Shown here piece after piece: positions 19,967 through 20,027 of a DNA stretch of 20,027 nt. Numbering within the stretch: position 1 is the first letter of the stretch; the number at the start of each line of letters is the position of its first letter. The stretch spans positions 1 to 20,027 of the forward strand of contig JBJKRF010000121.1 of NCBI GenBank assembly GCA_046704785.1, read 5' to 3'. Under the pieces are notes generated by a model, which was given only the letters and a program-made list of their open reading frames with translations, was not told the DNA's origin and ran no database searches. Origin of the DNA: JBJKRF01 sp046704785. GTDB lineage: Bacteria; Chloroflexota; Anaerolineae; Anaerolineales; Villigracilaceae. A program made the position numbers and the translations under genes.

Positions 19967-20027
19967 TCGGGTACAAACGAAGTAGCCCCGACAGAGCGGG
20001 TAGGATGGTAGCTTGGCGGTAAAAATG

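Overview
The window looks like a chromosomal segment of a Chloroflexota bacterium, probably Anaerolineae-like. This is inferred from gene content and style; there is no rRNA in the window. The reasons are moderately high GC, several extracytoplasmic proteins with long Pro/Thr-rich 'PTATPTP' spacers, and a Firmicutes-like housekeeping gene order (kinase-rpe, rpmB, asp23, DAK2/fakA, DegV, recG, coaD).

Layout. 1-4.4 kb holds two minus-strand lipoproteins (a TolB-like beta-propeller protein and a LysM protein) and a divergent plus-strand membrane TPR protein. 4.5-7.55 kb is a minus-strand unit read as diacylglycerol-kinase-family protein, Ca2+/H+ antiporter, SH3-domain protein and DUF971 protein. 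7.65-9.4 kb holds a membrane Ser/Thr kinase overlapping rpe. rpmB lies on the minus strand at 9.5 kb. From 9.87 to 13.56 kb is asp23 (yloU), fakA (yloV), a degenerate DegV protein and a canonical DegV/FakB, which is a fatty-acid kinase module for phospholipid synthesis. Then come recG, coaD and a coiled-coil protein (13.65-17.5 kb), and a convergent lipoprotein gene. From 18.57 kb to the end is an accessory segment: a thioredoxin-type arsC, an arsR with a CCCC cluster, a 25-residue peptide with eight cysteines, a strong hairpin, and a truncated tetR with a near-consensus promoter and perfect palindromic operator. No arsenite efflux pump is visible.

The most novel-looking item is the tiny Cys-rich ORF at 19495-19572. 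It has a 12-nt Shine-Dalgarno fully complementary to the standard bacterial 16S 3' end and is the last gene of the ars unit, directly before a perfect 18-bp hairpin. It looks like a small arsenic/metal-binding peptide. Two genome-style features also stand out. At five genes a -10 hexamer ends 6-8 nt before the start codon, which predicts leaderless mRNAs. A dispersed, imperfectly palindromic intergenic repeat occurs as one full and three partial copies, and one partial copy forms the end of a gene.

No tRNA, rRNA, CRISPR array or complete insertion sequence was recognised.
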